A stretch of 64,000 nucleotides of DNA from Amborella trichopoda. Its lineage: Eukaryota > Streptophyta > Magnoliopsida > Amborellales > Amborellaceae. Position 1 is the first letter of the stretch, and each line of letters starts with the position of its first letter. The stretch spans positions 5,898,471-5,962,470 of the forward strand of contig NW_006494943.1 in assembly GCF_000471905.2 (NCBI RefSeq). The letters are read 5' to 3'. Under the pieces are notes generated by a model. It did no database searches. It was not told the origin of the DNA and saw only the letters and a list, made by a program, of their open reading frames with translations. A program made the translations under genes and the position numbers. Below, piece after piece: positions 1-10,086 of the stretch.

Positions 1-297
1 AAGCTCATTGTCGTCCATGTTTTATCTCTCCTCATTGCTTTGTCATGGATGGCAGAAGCTCATTGCCATTCATATTTTCTCTCTCATCATTTCTTCGTCA
101 TGGACGGCGGAAGCACATCGTCGTCCATGTTCTCCTCTCTCCCTCTTCTGTCATGGGCGGCGGAGGCTTATCACCGTTTGTGTTTTCTTTTCCCTTTCTC
201 TCTCTTTGGTCATGGGCAGTAGAAGCTCATCGACATCCATGTTCCTTCCTCTTTTCTCTCTCCTTTCATAGACGGTGAGAGTCCATCGCCGTCCATG
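1..297 (+). repeat. Hairpin minisatellite, ~56-bp unit (LTR-a)
   Basis: Five complete units and one partial unit repeat every 53-59 bp. Each has an 11-nt left arm, a 9-nt loop and an 11-nt right arm, followed by a CT-rich spacer. Stems are 44-54/64-74, 99-109/119-129, 152-162/172-182, 211-221/231-241 and 267-277/287-297. Example: CATGGACGGCG (99-109) pairs at 10 of 11 positions with CGTCGTCCATG (119-129). The unit at 152 keeps 10 of 11 positions paired through G-U pairs, and the unit at 267 also pairs 10 of 11. The unit at 211 is weaker, with only the outer six pairs sound. Confidence 0.8.
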
Positions 298-560
298 TGT
301 CCCTTCTTTCTCTTCCTTTCTCTCTCTTCTCTCTCTTATTCTTCTATCTTTCTCTCTCTTATTCCTCTTCCTTCTCTCTCTACCTTCCTCCCTTTTTCTT
401 CTTTCTTCTTTCTTTCCCTCCTTCCATTCTCTTCTTCTTCTCTCTTTCTTTTCTCTCTATCCTTACTCTCTCTTCTCTTTTCTTCCTCTTCTCACTTCTT
501 CTATTTTCCTTTTTTCCACTTTCTCTTTTCCCTCTTCTTTCTTCTTCCTTTCTCGTTTGA
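298..560 (+). repeat. Polypyrimidine (CT) tract in LTR-a
   Basis: An almost pure C/T stretch following the minisatellite. It is open in several frames only because of its composition, and the Ser/Leu/Phe-rich translations are not proteins. Confidence 0.9.
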
Positions 561-1006
561 CCAAGGGAGGTTGAGACTAGTAGCACTGTCATGGTAGTCT
601 TATCGTATAGCCGTAATGCCATTGTGCCGGTCAGAGTTACCGTTCCCGTCTTGCTGCCATGACAGACTAGCCATTGTGCCATGATGGTCGGTATTGGTAT
701 CGTCGTCTAGTAGTAATGCCATTGTGCCGGTCTGAGTTATCGAGCTCGTCTTGCTACCACGTTGGGTCAATCACCTACTAGTCTAGCCTACTAGTCTAGC
801 CAACGTGCCAGTCTAACCGCTTGGTGAAATTCTTCTCATCCCAATCTCTATTCTTTCATTCTTCCCTTCTTCATTTAGATGTGCACGCCTGTGTACATTT
901 GCCCAAAGACAAGGTGGGGTCCCTTGGCCCACTTGTCTTGTAATATTAACCATGTGTGTGTGATTGCAGAAACAGGAGAGTACAAGCCAAGGGAGGCACC
1001 TAACCA

Positions 1007-1352
1007 CCAGGCTCATCCCTTATCCCTTTTTGAGGAGATAAAAGTCAGGCACAAAAAATTAGAAAAAGATGCAAACCATGGAAAAGAAGAAAGGTGCAAA
1101 ACATAAGCAAGAGAAGCAAACCATTAAGCAAAGAGAGCATACAAAGCAAAGAAAAAGAATTATTCCATATATATGTCAAAGAATTACAAAATTCATGATT
1201 ACAATTCTTGCAAATGGAATAACAATGATAAAACAAGCAAACATGGAGTCTATGAGCCCCAAGAACTTGTTAAGGGCTTCATAGAATTTTGCCTTCAGCT
1301 CCCCCACATGCTCCAATGTAGTATGCTTTTGCTCCCTGAGACGCGAAATCAT
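1007..1352. other. Non-coding remnant of element A
   Basis: A-rich stretch between the LTR-a break and the antisense ORF. I see no coding signal. It is probably 3' untranslated sequence of element A, because Tat elements carry their antisense ORF between integrase and the 3' LTR. The gag-pol part of element A is absent. Confidence 0.5.
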
Positions 1353-3885
1353 CTAAGTGATTTCACTTGACAATGCACCGACTGCTACCATCTCAGATGC
1401 CAACCTCTCTAACTCTTTAAGCTTCCTCAAGGCTTCTTCTCGTTGTTGACTCCTCTGAGTCCTCAGTTGCGCAATACGAGCTTGGAGGTTTGCTACTTCA
1501 TCTTCAGTGACCCTTATCTCTTCCGAGAGCAGCAAGTCATCCTTCTTGAAATTGGCCTGATAAGAAGCAAGAGATGCCTTCCTCTTCTCATAGTTCTTCA
1601 AGAGAGCTTGATGCTTGGCCAAAGTCTCCTCAGAAGAAGCCAAGCACACCTCATATGACGCATGTGCTTCAGAATCGCATTAAAGGGTTGCAGCTCCCTA
1701 GCCCTCAAGGTTTTACAAAAGCCCCTTGAACTAGGTTTCCTTGTCATAATGCACAGTCCTTGAACTTGCTGCACAAGCCTTGACAGCTTCTATCTCCACC
1801 TTAAGATTAGAGAGAGCACACTCCTTTATCCTTTAGAGACCGGATTGTAGCATGCCCCTCACTAGGAGTGTCATAATATCTGGTGTGGATGGAGGAGGAA
1901 CTGAGGGACCAACTGTAATGAGGGGAGGAGCTTCAATAGCTTGCTCCCTGACATTACGAGCTAAAGGCTCATTGAGAAGAGTAGGAGGCTCAGATGAGGG
2001 CTCTTCAGCATGCACTTTTGAAGCTGACACCTCTGGGGCCGATACTACCACCAATTCTAAAGAAGGAACGTCCAAGGGAGGTTCCACTTTCTTCTCCACT
2101 TCTAAAGCAGCTGAGGCATGCACTTTTAGAGTTACCACCTCTGCACCCAAAGCTTCACTGACAGCCGCAATACTCCCCTCTTCGGTGGGGGTACATAGGA
2201 AGTCTCTTGGGCTCAGGGATGGGCGAACAGGAGATCCATTAGGACTTCCTGTAGGAAGTGTAAATGTCTCCACTATTGGAAAAGGAGGCCTTATTGGCTC
2301 ACAACTCAAATAGAAGGTGGTCAGGCTTGGCATTTCGGACCGAGCCACAGTAGTTTCTGTCTCTAATCTTAGAGTCGAAGTTGACATCATGGGAGGTGGA
2401 GTCGAAACCATAAAAGCCTCTGCTCTTGCACGCTTGACAGGTGGAGGTGGTGGTCACGTGCCCGGAATTGATAAACTCTTCTTGCTCACACGAGCACCTC
2501 TTTTGGGGACCACGGGGATGGTCTCAGGACTCTTTATTTCCTTCTTTTTTCTTCCTCCTTTCTTCTCTTCCTCTCTTCAAGGGGTTCACTTCTTAGCTCT
2601 TCAACGACTATATCCTTCTTGCCCCGATGGGGCCTGGTAGCAGGATCAGAAGGGGGTCCACTCCCTATTAGGGCATTCAAGTCCTGGTGGGGTCTCCCTT
2701 CATGGTCCGGAATTGCACGTCCCTTGACCCACTCAAAGATAGAGCTTAGGTCATTAAACAAAGACCTTGTTTCATCTTTAAGAGAAAAGTACTATATGTC
2801 GATGAGGTATTGGTTCAAAACGCGAGGCTTGACAAGCTCTCTCCAGTCAGTAGGGTAGTTTAACTCATAAACTGTGGGAAAGGAAGGAGGAGCGAAATGT
2901 TTCCCTGTTATCGCACTTAGTGCTATTGATGGCCTTCCATGGATGGTCCGAGCACTAATACGAGCAATTGGTAACATTCCACCACCGCCAATAGCCTTCC
3001 GTCGTGTCGCTAACGAGCCCATATCGAGGGACCACAAACTTGCTCAGACCTGTGAGACCCAGATAAGTCTCTCAGGCCATTCTCATGTTCATATCTGACC
3101 AAGTCTCCTAATTTACCCCTGGAGCCTTGTGGTCCTGTTGTGCCCCTTTCTTCCCATACTTCTTCTCGAGTAGTATGGTAAAACTACATCCTTGGTCTAG
3201 GTCGTGTTGGCATGCGAATATGTGAGGGAAATAACCCTTCAACTTCCTGTCACCTACCCCCTATATGGTAGGATACAGCCCCTCACACTTTGACGATACA
3301 TGATCTCCTTTGTTTTGGTGGTTAGCGCATCAAAAACCTCGCCAAAGTTATCTATGAAGACACTATATAGGGCCACCTACCAAAAAGGGGCTTTGACTGG
3401 TGAAGAATGCAATATCGGCCAAAAACTTGCAGGCTTCTCCTGGCCATCTGATTACAGCCTTCATCCCCGCAATTCTTAGCATATGAGCGCGGGTGTTCCT
3501 GCAAGGCTCCCATTAATCTCATATGCTCCGGGTGTACATGGGTTAGTTCCCCTCTTAGGGAAATATGTAGAGATCCACCCAAAGACATAATGGATTGGGA
3601 AGCTAGTTGTGAAATGGCCAGGCAAGGCCTCACCAGCAAAGGACTTGCCTTTGTTATCTCTCGAGGGATCCCTAGCACATGCGATGGTCCCCATGACATG
3701 ATAGATGTTGTACAAGACTGGCTGGGCCAGGGCATACTTACGCCCTTGAGCCAGTGTGCAAGCCATGAAGAAGCAGCCTGGCCGAATGATATTGCTCCTT
3801 GATCCCGGCAGGGCAAACTTGCATAAAAAGAGGACCAAGTAGGCAGCTAAATACACATGGTCCTTCTCCCCTCTTCTAAGAGGAG
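1353..3885 (-). pseudogene. Antisense ORF (aORF) encoding a plant-mobile-domain protein, degenerate
   Basis: Broken minus-strand reading segments (about 3885-3352, 3340-2792, 2761-2534, 2411-1833, 1649-1353) are collinear with aminotransferase-like plant mobile domain (PMD) proteins. Recognisable parts are YLAAYLVLFLCKFALPG near 3856-3800, GRKYALAQPVLYNIYH, and HYVFGWISTYFP. A middle part reads GYFPHIFACQHDLDQG. The C-terminal part (1649-1353) is a charged, Leu/Glu/Arg-rich coiled coil. The start of the domain is lost: an in-frame stop lies just upstream, beside the start of LTR-b. Tat-lineage retrotransposons are known to carry such an antisense ORF between integrase and the 3' LTR, which matches its place immediately before LTR-b. 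The product's role in the element is unknown. Several frameshifts make this copy dead. Confidence 0.75.
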
Positions 3886-5227
3886 TAACTGGTGTTTAAT
3901 GGTATTTTTTAACACTTGTATCCCCATTGCGAATAAGAAGAAAACCAATTTGTAACCTAGGTCTGCAGGTACCAAAGTGCCGGTGGACTACGAAAGCCGT
4001 AAAATAATAAGCCCTGATCCAAAAGCGAAATTTCCAATAGACTTAGAATTTCCCAAGAAGGTTCAAAAATATTGATAAAGGTCTCTTAAGAATGCCTGCC
4101 AAGTTTCGTCGCAATCTGACTCATTTAAGGCAGTACAGACGCAAAAACAGTTTGGGGAAAATCAACATCTATCGCCATGAAATAGACCTTATAACTAAAT
4201 CCCTATCACTGGAGAGTCAAATGACAACATGACCAATGCCATTGGATCTGGAACATCCGAAAACCCTTAGGGACTAAGTTTTAGCTTGATCCAACGTTCT
4301 TGAAGTAAGTTATGGCCAAATTACCTGAAATGGGTAGGTCACATGCTATTACTGTAGACCATCAGTGAACTCGTTTACATTAATGGAAACTGTGTTCATG
4401 GGTTTCAGGCTCAAATTTGAAAGACCGTATCTCTCTCATCCCAAGTTGGATCAAGCTCAAATTTCATGGGCATGTTCATCTCATCGACCCGAGCATTTTG
4501 ATATGTGGCAGTACCCATGTTGCGGCTCTAGCCAGGAGAAAAATATGAGAGAAGATCACGATTCAAGGCAAGGTTTTAGATTTTCCAGCAGGAGCACACC
4601 TTGATCAAGTAGCCAAATCATGACGTTCGCATGTCGGATCGACCCAAAATCAACCCATTATGAGAACAGGTTTGAGGCTTCATCAAAGCCAAACCTCGCA
4701 CGTGATGGATGGTCAGATTTGATGCACGACGAGTACGAAGCTGCTACACTTTCCAGCCATTAGAAACCAAACTCCGGCCAAAAGATCAAAAATGGAAAAT
4801 GGTCGTTCGGGCACATGACGACTTGCTAGTCGATATTCAGCGAAGAAATCATTGAAGTACAACGAGAAACGTGTGTTGTCTTGAAACTAAGATTGTACGT
4901 TTCTCGTGATTTTCAAACTTCATGATCGTGGCCCAAAGACCCAATCCGTGGCTCAAAAGTGGTATCAAAACGACCGTCTTCTCAAGCCGATCAATAAAAG
5001 AATCAGCTTTCGGCCAAACAGAGACCGGAAAGACCTCAAATCAACCCGGGAAGATCGCAAGAGTTCTTGCGGAGGCAGGGACTCAATTGGAATTTCGTGG
5101 ATTGTTGGTACAAGGGCAAAATCATCATTTTGCCCCATTTTCTTAGAATTTATTTGATTCATTTAATTGTTATTTTTTAGCAATTAGGTCAACTTTTGAT
5201 TGTACACCCACCTTTAGGCCCCACTTC

Positions 5228-5235
5228 TATATAAA
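5228..5235 (+). promoter_or_regulatory. TATA box of LTR-b
   Basis: TATATAAA, about 45 bp upstream of a poly(A) signal. The same motif and spacing recur in LTR-c (17,913). It is the likely Pol II start region of the element. Confidence 0.7.
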
Positions 5236-5273
5236 CATGCATGCACCTCATGTAAAAGGACCCAAATTTCATC

Positions 5274-5279
5274 AATAAA
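5274..5279 (+). terminator. Poly(A) signal of LTR-b
   Basis: AATAAA downstream of the TATA box. It marks the end of a short R region, so the long CT-rich part that follows is U5. Confidence 0.55.
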
Positions 5280-5524
5280 AATTCTACTTTTTGCTTGAGA
5301 TTTTGATCACGTCTTAGAGAGAGTGAGAGGAAAGAGAAGACTTTTGGTGGTACCCCTGTGCATAAGGTAAACTTTCTCTCTCTTTCTTCTCTCTCTTATT
5401 CTCTCTCTTCTTCCTCTCTCTTCTTCTTCTTTCTTTCTTCTTCTTCTTTTCTCTCTTTCTTCTTTCTTTCCTTTCTCTTCTCTTTCTTTTTCTCTCTGTT
5501 CTTTCTCGTCTCATGTTCCTCTCA

Positions 5525-6160
5525 GTCTGTTGCGCACATTAGTGCATACTGCCGGGTGTAACATTCTCTTCTATCCCTGTTCGTTGCGCACGGCAGTGCA
5601 AATGCTGGGCGTGATTTTCTTCTCTTTCTCAGTCTGTTGCGTGCGGCAGTGCATATTGCCGAGTGTGACATTCTCTTCCCTCTCTGTTTGTTATGCACGG
5701 CAGTGCAAATGCCGAGCGTGACTTTCATCTCCCCCCTCTGTTCGTTGCGCACAACAGTGTGTGACACTTTCTCTCTTGTCTGCTACGCGCGGTAATGCAT
5801 ACCATCAAGCGTGACGTTCCTCTTTCTTTCTCAGTCTGTCAGTTCGTTGAGCTCAACAGTGCAAATGCCGAGCATGACGATCTCCCTCTTATCTGTTGCA
5901 CGAGGCAGTGCATACTGCCATACGTGATGTCCTTTTTCTTTCTCAGTCTGTCAGTTCATTGTGCACGGCAATGCATACTGCCGAGCGTGATGTTCACTTC
6001 TCTCTATGTCTGTTGTGCGCGGCAACGCATGCTGTCGAGCATGATTTTCTCTTCTCTCTCTGACTATCGTGCACAGCAGTAAACACTGCCAAGCGCGATC
6101 TCTCTTCCTTCCCACTTTTTGCCCTGCACGGCAGCACACACTGTTGAGCACGATTTCCTT
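5525..6160 (+). repeat. Hairpin minisatellite, ~54-bp unit (LTR-b)
   Basis: About 12 units spaced mostly 53-54 bp, some shortened or lengthened. Each has a 12-nt arm, a 7-8 nt loop (usually GTGCAAA or GTGCATA), a 12-nt arm and a CT-rich spacer. Clear stems are 5584-5595/5603-5614, 5637-5648/5657-5668, 5691-5702/5710-5721 and 6013-6024/6033-6044. Each pairs at 11 of 12 positions counting G-U, with the same single purine-purine mismatch at stem position 7. Stem position 4 changes from C-G to U-G to U-A between units while staying paired. Confidence 0.85.
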
Positions 6161-6945
6161 TCTCTCTCTTCTCCTTTTGCTTGTTTGACCAGAGGGTTGG
6201 TTGAGCCTTGCACTACCGTACCAGTCCTGACGTTGAGCAGTTTAGCCATTGTGCCAGACTAGTTACTATGCCCGTCTAGCTGCCGTGTCAGACTAGTCAT
6301 CATGTTAGGACCGTCGTCGTGCCAGTCTTGTCGTCGAGTAGTTTAGCCGTTGTGCTGGACTAATTATCGTGCCTATCTAGCTGCTGCGCAAGACTATCTA
6401 TTGTGCCATATTAGTTGACACGTCCATCTTGTCGTCGAGTAGTTTAGCCGTTGTGTCGATCTAGTTATCGTGCCCATCAAGCTGCCGTGCCAGACCGATC
6501 ATCGCGCTAGTCTTATCACTGTTTCTGTCTAGCCGTCGGGTCAAACGGCTCCATTCTTTGAAGGTTCAGCGAGATCCAATCTGATATTCATCATTTCTCT
6601 CATTCTTCTTCTTCTTCTTCTCTCCATAAAAATTTCCTTTCATTGCCTCTGAAGAGTTGGGTGAAATCCAAACCAACCTCCATCCCAGTTTTTCTTTGAA
6701 GGACCAGTTGAACGACATACTAGCCTTGAAACCCTTGTTCCTTTTCTCTCCTCTATCTCACCCCTTTCTTTCTTTCCTTACTATGGGATCTTACTAAAAG
6801 TCCCTCGTCAAGGAGACACCATAAGGTTGTGAAATTGACATGGATTCTCTTATGTTATTTCTTTCACTTCTCCTCGAGTACACAAGTATGTGTGTGTTCA
6901 CCCTATGACAATGTGGGGTCCTCATACCCACTTGTTTGTATTATA

Positions 6946-6962
6946 ATGTGTGTGTGTGTGTG
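6946..6962 (+). repeat. (TG)n microsatellite in LTR-b
   Basis: TG run directly before the TTTTGCAG motif. Equivalent TG-rich runs precede the corresponding AG in LTR-a (~951-962) and lie in LTR-d (~27,230-27,240). Confidence 0.7.
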
Positions 6963-7259
6963 TTTTGCAGGTAAGAAGAAAACAGGCCAAGGGAGACGAT
7001 TCTCAACCGGCCACAGGTCAGGGGCCATTCTTCATGATCTAAGAGGCGCCCACGCAAGTTATCTTGAGTGTGTCATGGACCGACGCGAGGTGAGTCCCAT
7101 CTTGAAACCCAAATTCCTCTCTCGTTGGTTGGTATTCCTGCCCGTGCCTTCGTGGCATGCTTCCCGAAAGAGCAATGTTAGGTCCTGGGTCCATCTCGAA
7201 CCCGAAACCACACCACTAGGTCATCCCGACCCGAAGGGTGAGATTGAGGCATAACCAGC

Positions 7260-7279
7260 TTAGCGACTCCATTGGGGAC
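7260..7279 (+). other. Primer-binding site, element B
   Basis: TTAGCGACTCCATTGGGGAC begins 8 bp after the LTR end. It corresponds to the TGGCGACTCC-type site seen in Tat/Ogre elements. I cannot assign the tRNA with certainty; tRNA-Arg is reported for Ogre. It fixes the + orientation. Confidence 0.75.
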
Positions 7280-7576
7280 ACACTACCACATCGTTGGATC
7301 GTTCTTGTTTGGCCTTGCTTTTCTTTTGTTTTCCTGCTTATTAACACACACAGGCTTCTGGGTTGTTTTTCTCGTTCATCCGAGTTGGGAATTTTATGAT
7401 CCCCACATCGTGAATTCTTCTCGAGAACAGGTTCCTCAAACCTCGTTCCCGACCTTCCTTCTAAGCGAGGACCAGGTGTCACGCTCTTAGGTTCTTACCT
7501 GGATTAGTGTAAGGAGGGACTCAAAAGTCCCTCACCCCCCATCTTCTAGCATCAGAGGACCTTCCACCAAAGCACC

Positions 7577-8110
7577 TTGCATGGGTGGCAAACTAGCCAC
7601 CCCACACCACATGCACCCTGCCACTGGCAAGTTACTTGCCGGTCATACTACTCGGGGCATCCGAAAGGCTATCCCTTCCCTTCATGTGCATGGAAGCTCA
7701 GCTGTCAATGCTCTTGTGGGTCAACGAAAGGCCATCCCCCATGTTCTATTACATCGAGCTCTATGATACACATAGGAGTAGGTGTTATCACCTCCCAAGG
7801 CTCGTGGTCCATCCATTTGAGCCACACTTCGAGGCAATCCTCGAGCTGCCTCGAACAGCTATGCAGGTTCGAGTATTCTCGGACTATGCCCTGTATATCT
7901 GATGCATACATATCGCACTACTCAGGGCAGTCCTCTAATTGTGCTTAGCCGATTACAGGAGAAACGACCCCCTCGTCGTCCCTCTCAGCACATGCCTTCT
8001 CACTCTGTGAGGGGTGGCCACAACACCAATCCCTCACAAACACACCCTCGTGGTACTCAGCCTCCTAAGGCTGAACACATTGCTCGAGCAAGGGCTGACC
8101 CTCGGGTTGC
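7577..8110 (+). pseudogene. Element B leader ORF (ORF1/gag N-terminus), degenerate
   Basis: Broken frames that align with the 322-aa basic ORF of element C (19,959-20,927). Shared parts are the 'MGGKLATPHHMHPATGKLLAG'-like start, read here from 7581, and Ser/Pro/Arg/His-rich sequence. Stops and frameshifts prevent a continuous product. It is either the N-terminal part of gag or the extra upstream ORF known from Ogre elements. No catalytic motif is seen. Confidence 0.5.
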
Positions 8111-8652
8111 CTGAAACCCTTCTTCAAACGCTGCCACCACTGACTGCATCGAGCTCCCAACCAAGAGGTCACTAGCAACTGTCTCCTCCCCCATTCGTCC
8201 CTTCTCCACCAGTCGAACCACTCAGGACTTGGTACTCCAAGACCTTTCTGAAAATTATCCTCCTGTGGTACCCGCTCTCGACCGGCCCGACATTTAAAGC
8301 TCATAAGAGAGCACGGGGCAAGACTCCCTTGGGAGATGAGGTCTTCCATCCCTCGACTTTCCCCAAGCAAAGGCAGAAGCCAGAACTAGCCCCTATCTCT
8401 GACCCACATCCCTTACCGCAGTTGATGGAGATGGCCTTGTCGTGCTCAATGACAGAAGACCAGTCCTAGTCTCAGTTCTAGAAGGAGGTACACCAGAGCC
8501 TGAGAGCCAAACACGACCGAGGCATACGAATAGTACCAAGGGAAGAACCCAAGAAGCGCGAGGCAAGCAAGCTTGTTAACCTCCTAGCAGAAAATCCTTT
8601 CCACTCCTTATAGCCTGGAGCAGAACCTAAGGTAGAAGGATTAGGACCTTGC
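8111..8652. other. Decayed gag-leader sequence, element B
   Basis: Between the leader ORF and the first readable gag segment. It is partly alignable with 20,700-21,000 of element C (for example the 'agctcataagagag' stretch at 8299 and 20,778) and contains stops in all frames. Confidence 0.5.
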
Positions 8653-10086
8653 ATGGTCCTCATCGTCACAGGAGGTGACTCAATCGTGCAGCCCCCACAG
8701 TCCCAAGACCGTCGCGAACCAGTCTTGACCTGCTCAGCATACAAGGCTCAAGCTCGGTTGGGGCATGTTGAACCCCTGCTGACCGACTTACCTCATTCAG
8801 CCTGGAAGGCACGCAAGACTTTGACTATGCAAAGGACAGATCTCCCTGAAGAGAGGGTTAGTGTAATGGTCATTGACGATCCTATTGACGACCAAGAGGA
8901 TCGAATGAACCGGTTTGAAGACATGCTGCGTAGAATGATGGATAAGATTGAGCTCATGGAAGGTACTCGGCCCTATGGGAACTCATCCCACCAGGGTACC
9001 AATTCTCCTCATCCAGCCAGGCCAATTCTGAGGCAGCCACCTCCTTCACACAACCATTCCTCCCACCGTAAGATCTTTCAAGCTAACATTGACGCTATGG
9101 TCACCCACAGTTTGCAAGGAAGGCAGAATTCGAGTATGCAAGGCCCAACCCTCTATCAGAAGCCCTATCCGTCCTATATTGATCAGCTCCCGTTTGCCCC
9201 TAATTACCAAAGGGGAAACTCCCACTTTTTAATGGCACAAGCTCCCCTCATCAGCACATCGCCCATTTCTATTTGGCATGTCAAGAAATGACAGCTTGTG
9301 GGAGGCTTCTTCTTTGCTAGTTTGTCAAGACTCTTGACGAACTGGCATTCAAGGGGTATGCTCTCCTCCCCCCAAACACGGTCTAACTTGGGAAGAAATC
9401 GAGCACTTGTTCTACAAGCGCTTCTATGAGGTCAAAAGAGAAGTTCAAGCTATCTAGCTTCTCATGATGACCCAGGACCCAAATGAACCCGTCGATCAGT
9501 TCATAGCAAGGTGGAGAAATTTGGCGGCACACCAAGCTAATCCCATGCCTGAGACATTTCATTGCATGTTGAGGCTTGAAACCCAACTTCCATATCGGAC
9601 CAGAAGGGGCAGATACAACTCGAGAGTCTCAAGAAGGCGTTTGGGACGGCTGACGTAGCTCATGTGGTGACACTACAAGAAGAAGACGTACAAGAATATC
9701 ATCTGAAAAACCTGCCACCAGATTTTCTTTAGGCGCCATACTGCATGATGCTCCAAGTTGGGGTCATTATACAAAATCCATCCGTACAGCTTAGGTACCT
9801 CCCTCGGGGGGGCAGAAAACTGTGGTGCCCGTATCACTAGATACGAGGTCACAACCTAGATGAGTGCTTCACCTTTCAAGCCATAATGAAGGAGAAAGTA
9901 CAAGAGGGGCACTTCACCGCCCCTATCTCAGACGATCATGTCAAAATGCCATCACTAGAGGTCGTTCAAATGCAGACTTCCTCTGGGAATGCGCAACCTG
10001 AGCCTTCTGATTCAACTTCCCAACCATGGAAAGTTTATCGAGGACAAAACAGAAATAGGTCCATGAGAAAGGAAGCAGTTCGCTAA
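8653..10086 (+). pseudogene. gag, element B
   Basis: Read in pieces, this matches gag of element C. It includes SQDRREPV near 8700, LGHVEPLLTDLPH, and a helical EDRMNRFEDMLRRMMDKIEL segment. The Retrotrans_gag fold region at about 9230-9600 includes DPNEPVDQFIARWRNLAAH at 9470-9530. It would encode the capsid protein of the Ty3/gypsy particle. Stops near 9290 and 9655 and frame changes between pieces show it is dead. Element B has one copy of the 36-bp coding repeat that element C has three times. Confidence 0.7.

Larger units (their letters stand above)
1..1006 (+). mobile_element. LTR-a: U5 part of a Tat/Ogre-like LTR, truncated
   Basis: The left edge of the window lies inside an LTR. The visible order is hairpin minisatellite (1-297), pure CT tract (298-560), a block beginning with a 'gaccaaggg' motif near 559 that is shared with LTR-b (~6186) and LTR-c (~19,022), then a TG-rich run and a CAG at 967-969 that aligns with the same feature of the other LTRs. 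Similarity to LTR-c stops near 996, then resumes for 14 identical bases (993-1006, compare 19,674-19,687) just before the primer-binding site. This indicates an internal deletion between two GAGG copies. The primer-binding site itself is missing. The LTR identity is inferred from alignment by eye with LTR-b and LTR-c. Confidence 0.7.
5367..6970 (+). other. Putative leader intron of LTR-b
   Basis: An AAG|GTAAAC donor at 5367 is followed after about 1.6 kb by a TG-rich run ending in TTTTGCAG at 6963-6970. LTR-c has CAG|GTAACT at 18,064 and an ACAG at 19,396-19,399 in the same places. LTR-a retains an aligned GCAG (966-969) and LTR-d an aligned AG|GTAACC (24,731). The minisatellite lies wholly inside. 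Splicing is inferred from the motifs and their positional conservation. No branch point was assigned. Confidence 0.45.
3893..7251 (+). mobile_element. LTR-b: complete Tat/Ogre-like LTR
   Basis: The order U3 (about 3893-5240), TATA box, poly(A) signal, CT-rich minisatellite, TG-rich run, U5 end GAGGCA and primer-binding site identifies this as an LTR about 3.4 kb long. The right end at 7251 is fixed by the primer-binding site. The left end at TGTTTAATGG (3893) is a guess supported by a nearby AAGAGGAG purine stretch and the end of aORF similarity. U3 aligns with LTR-c (~16,640-17,880) and LTR-e (~28,400-29,690) only at roughly two-thirds identity by eye. It can act as 3' LTR of remnant A and 5' LTR of interior B at once. 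Confidence 0.75.

Noticed and set aside
275..597. Ser/Leu/Phe-rich ORFs in CT tracts (also 5358-5561, 24,354-26,898, 29,948-30,646)
   Set aside because: Open only because CT repeats contain no stop codons; overlapping frames are equally open and no domain is present.
1852..2313. 153-codon plus-strand ORF over the antisense gene
   Set aside because: Shadow of the aORF; only the minus strand matches a known family.
5525..6160. CRISPR-like array
   Set aside because: Repeats and spacers are both related between units and CT-rich; plant LTR context, no cas genes.
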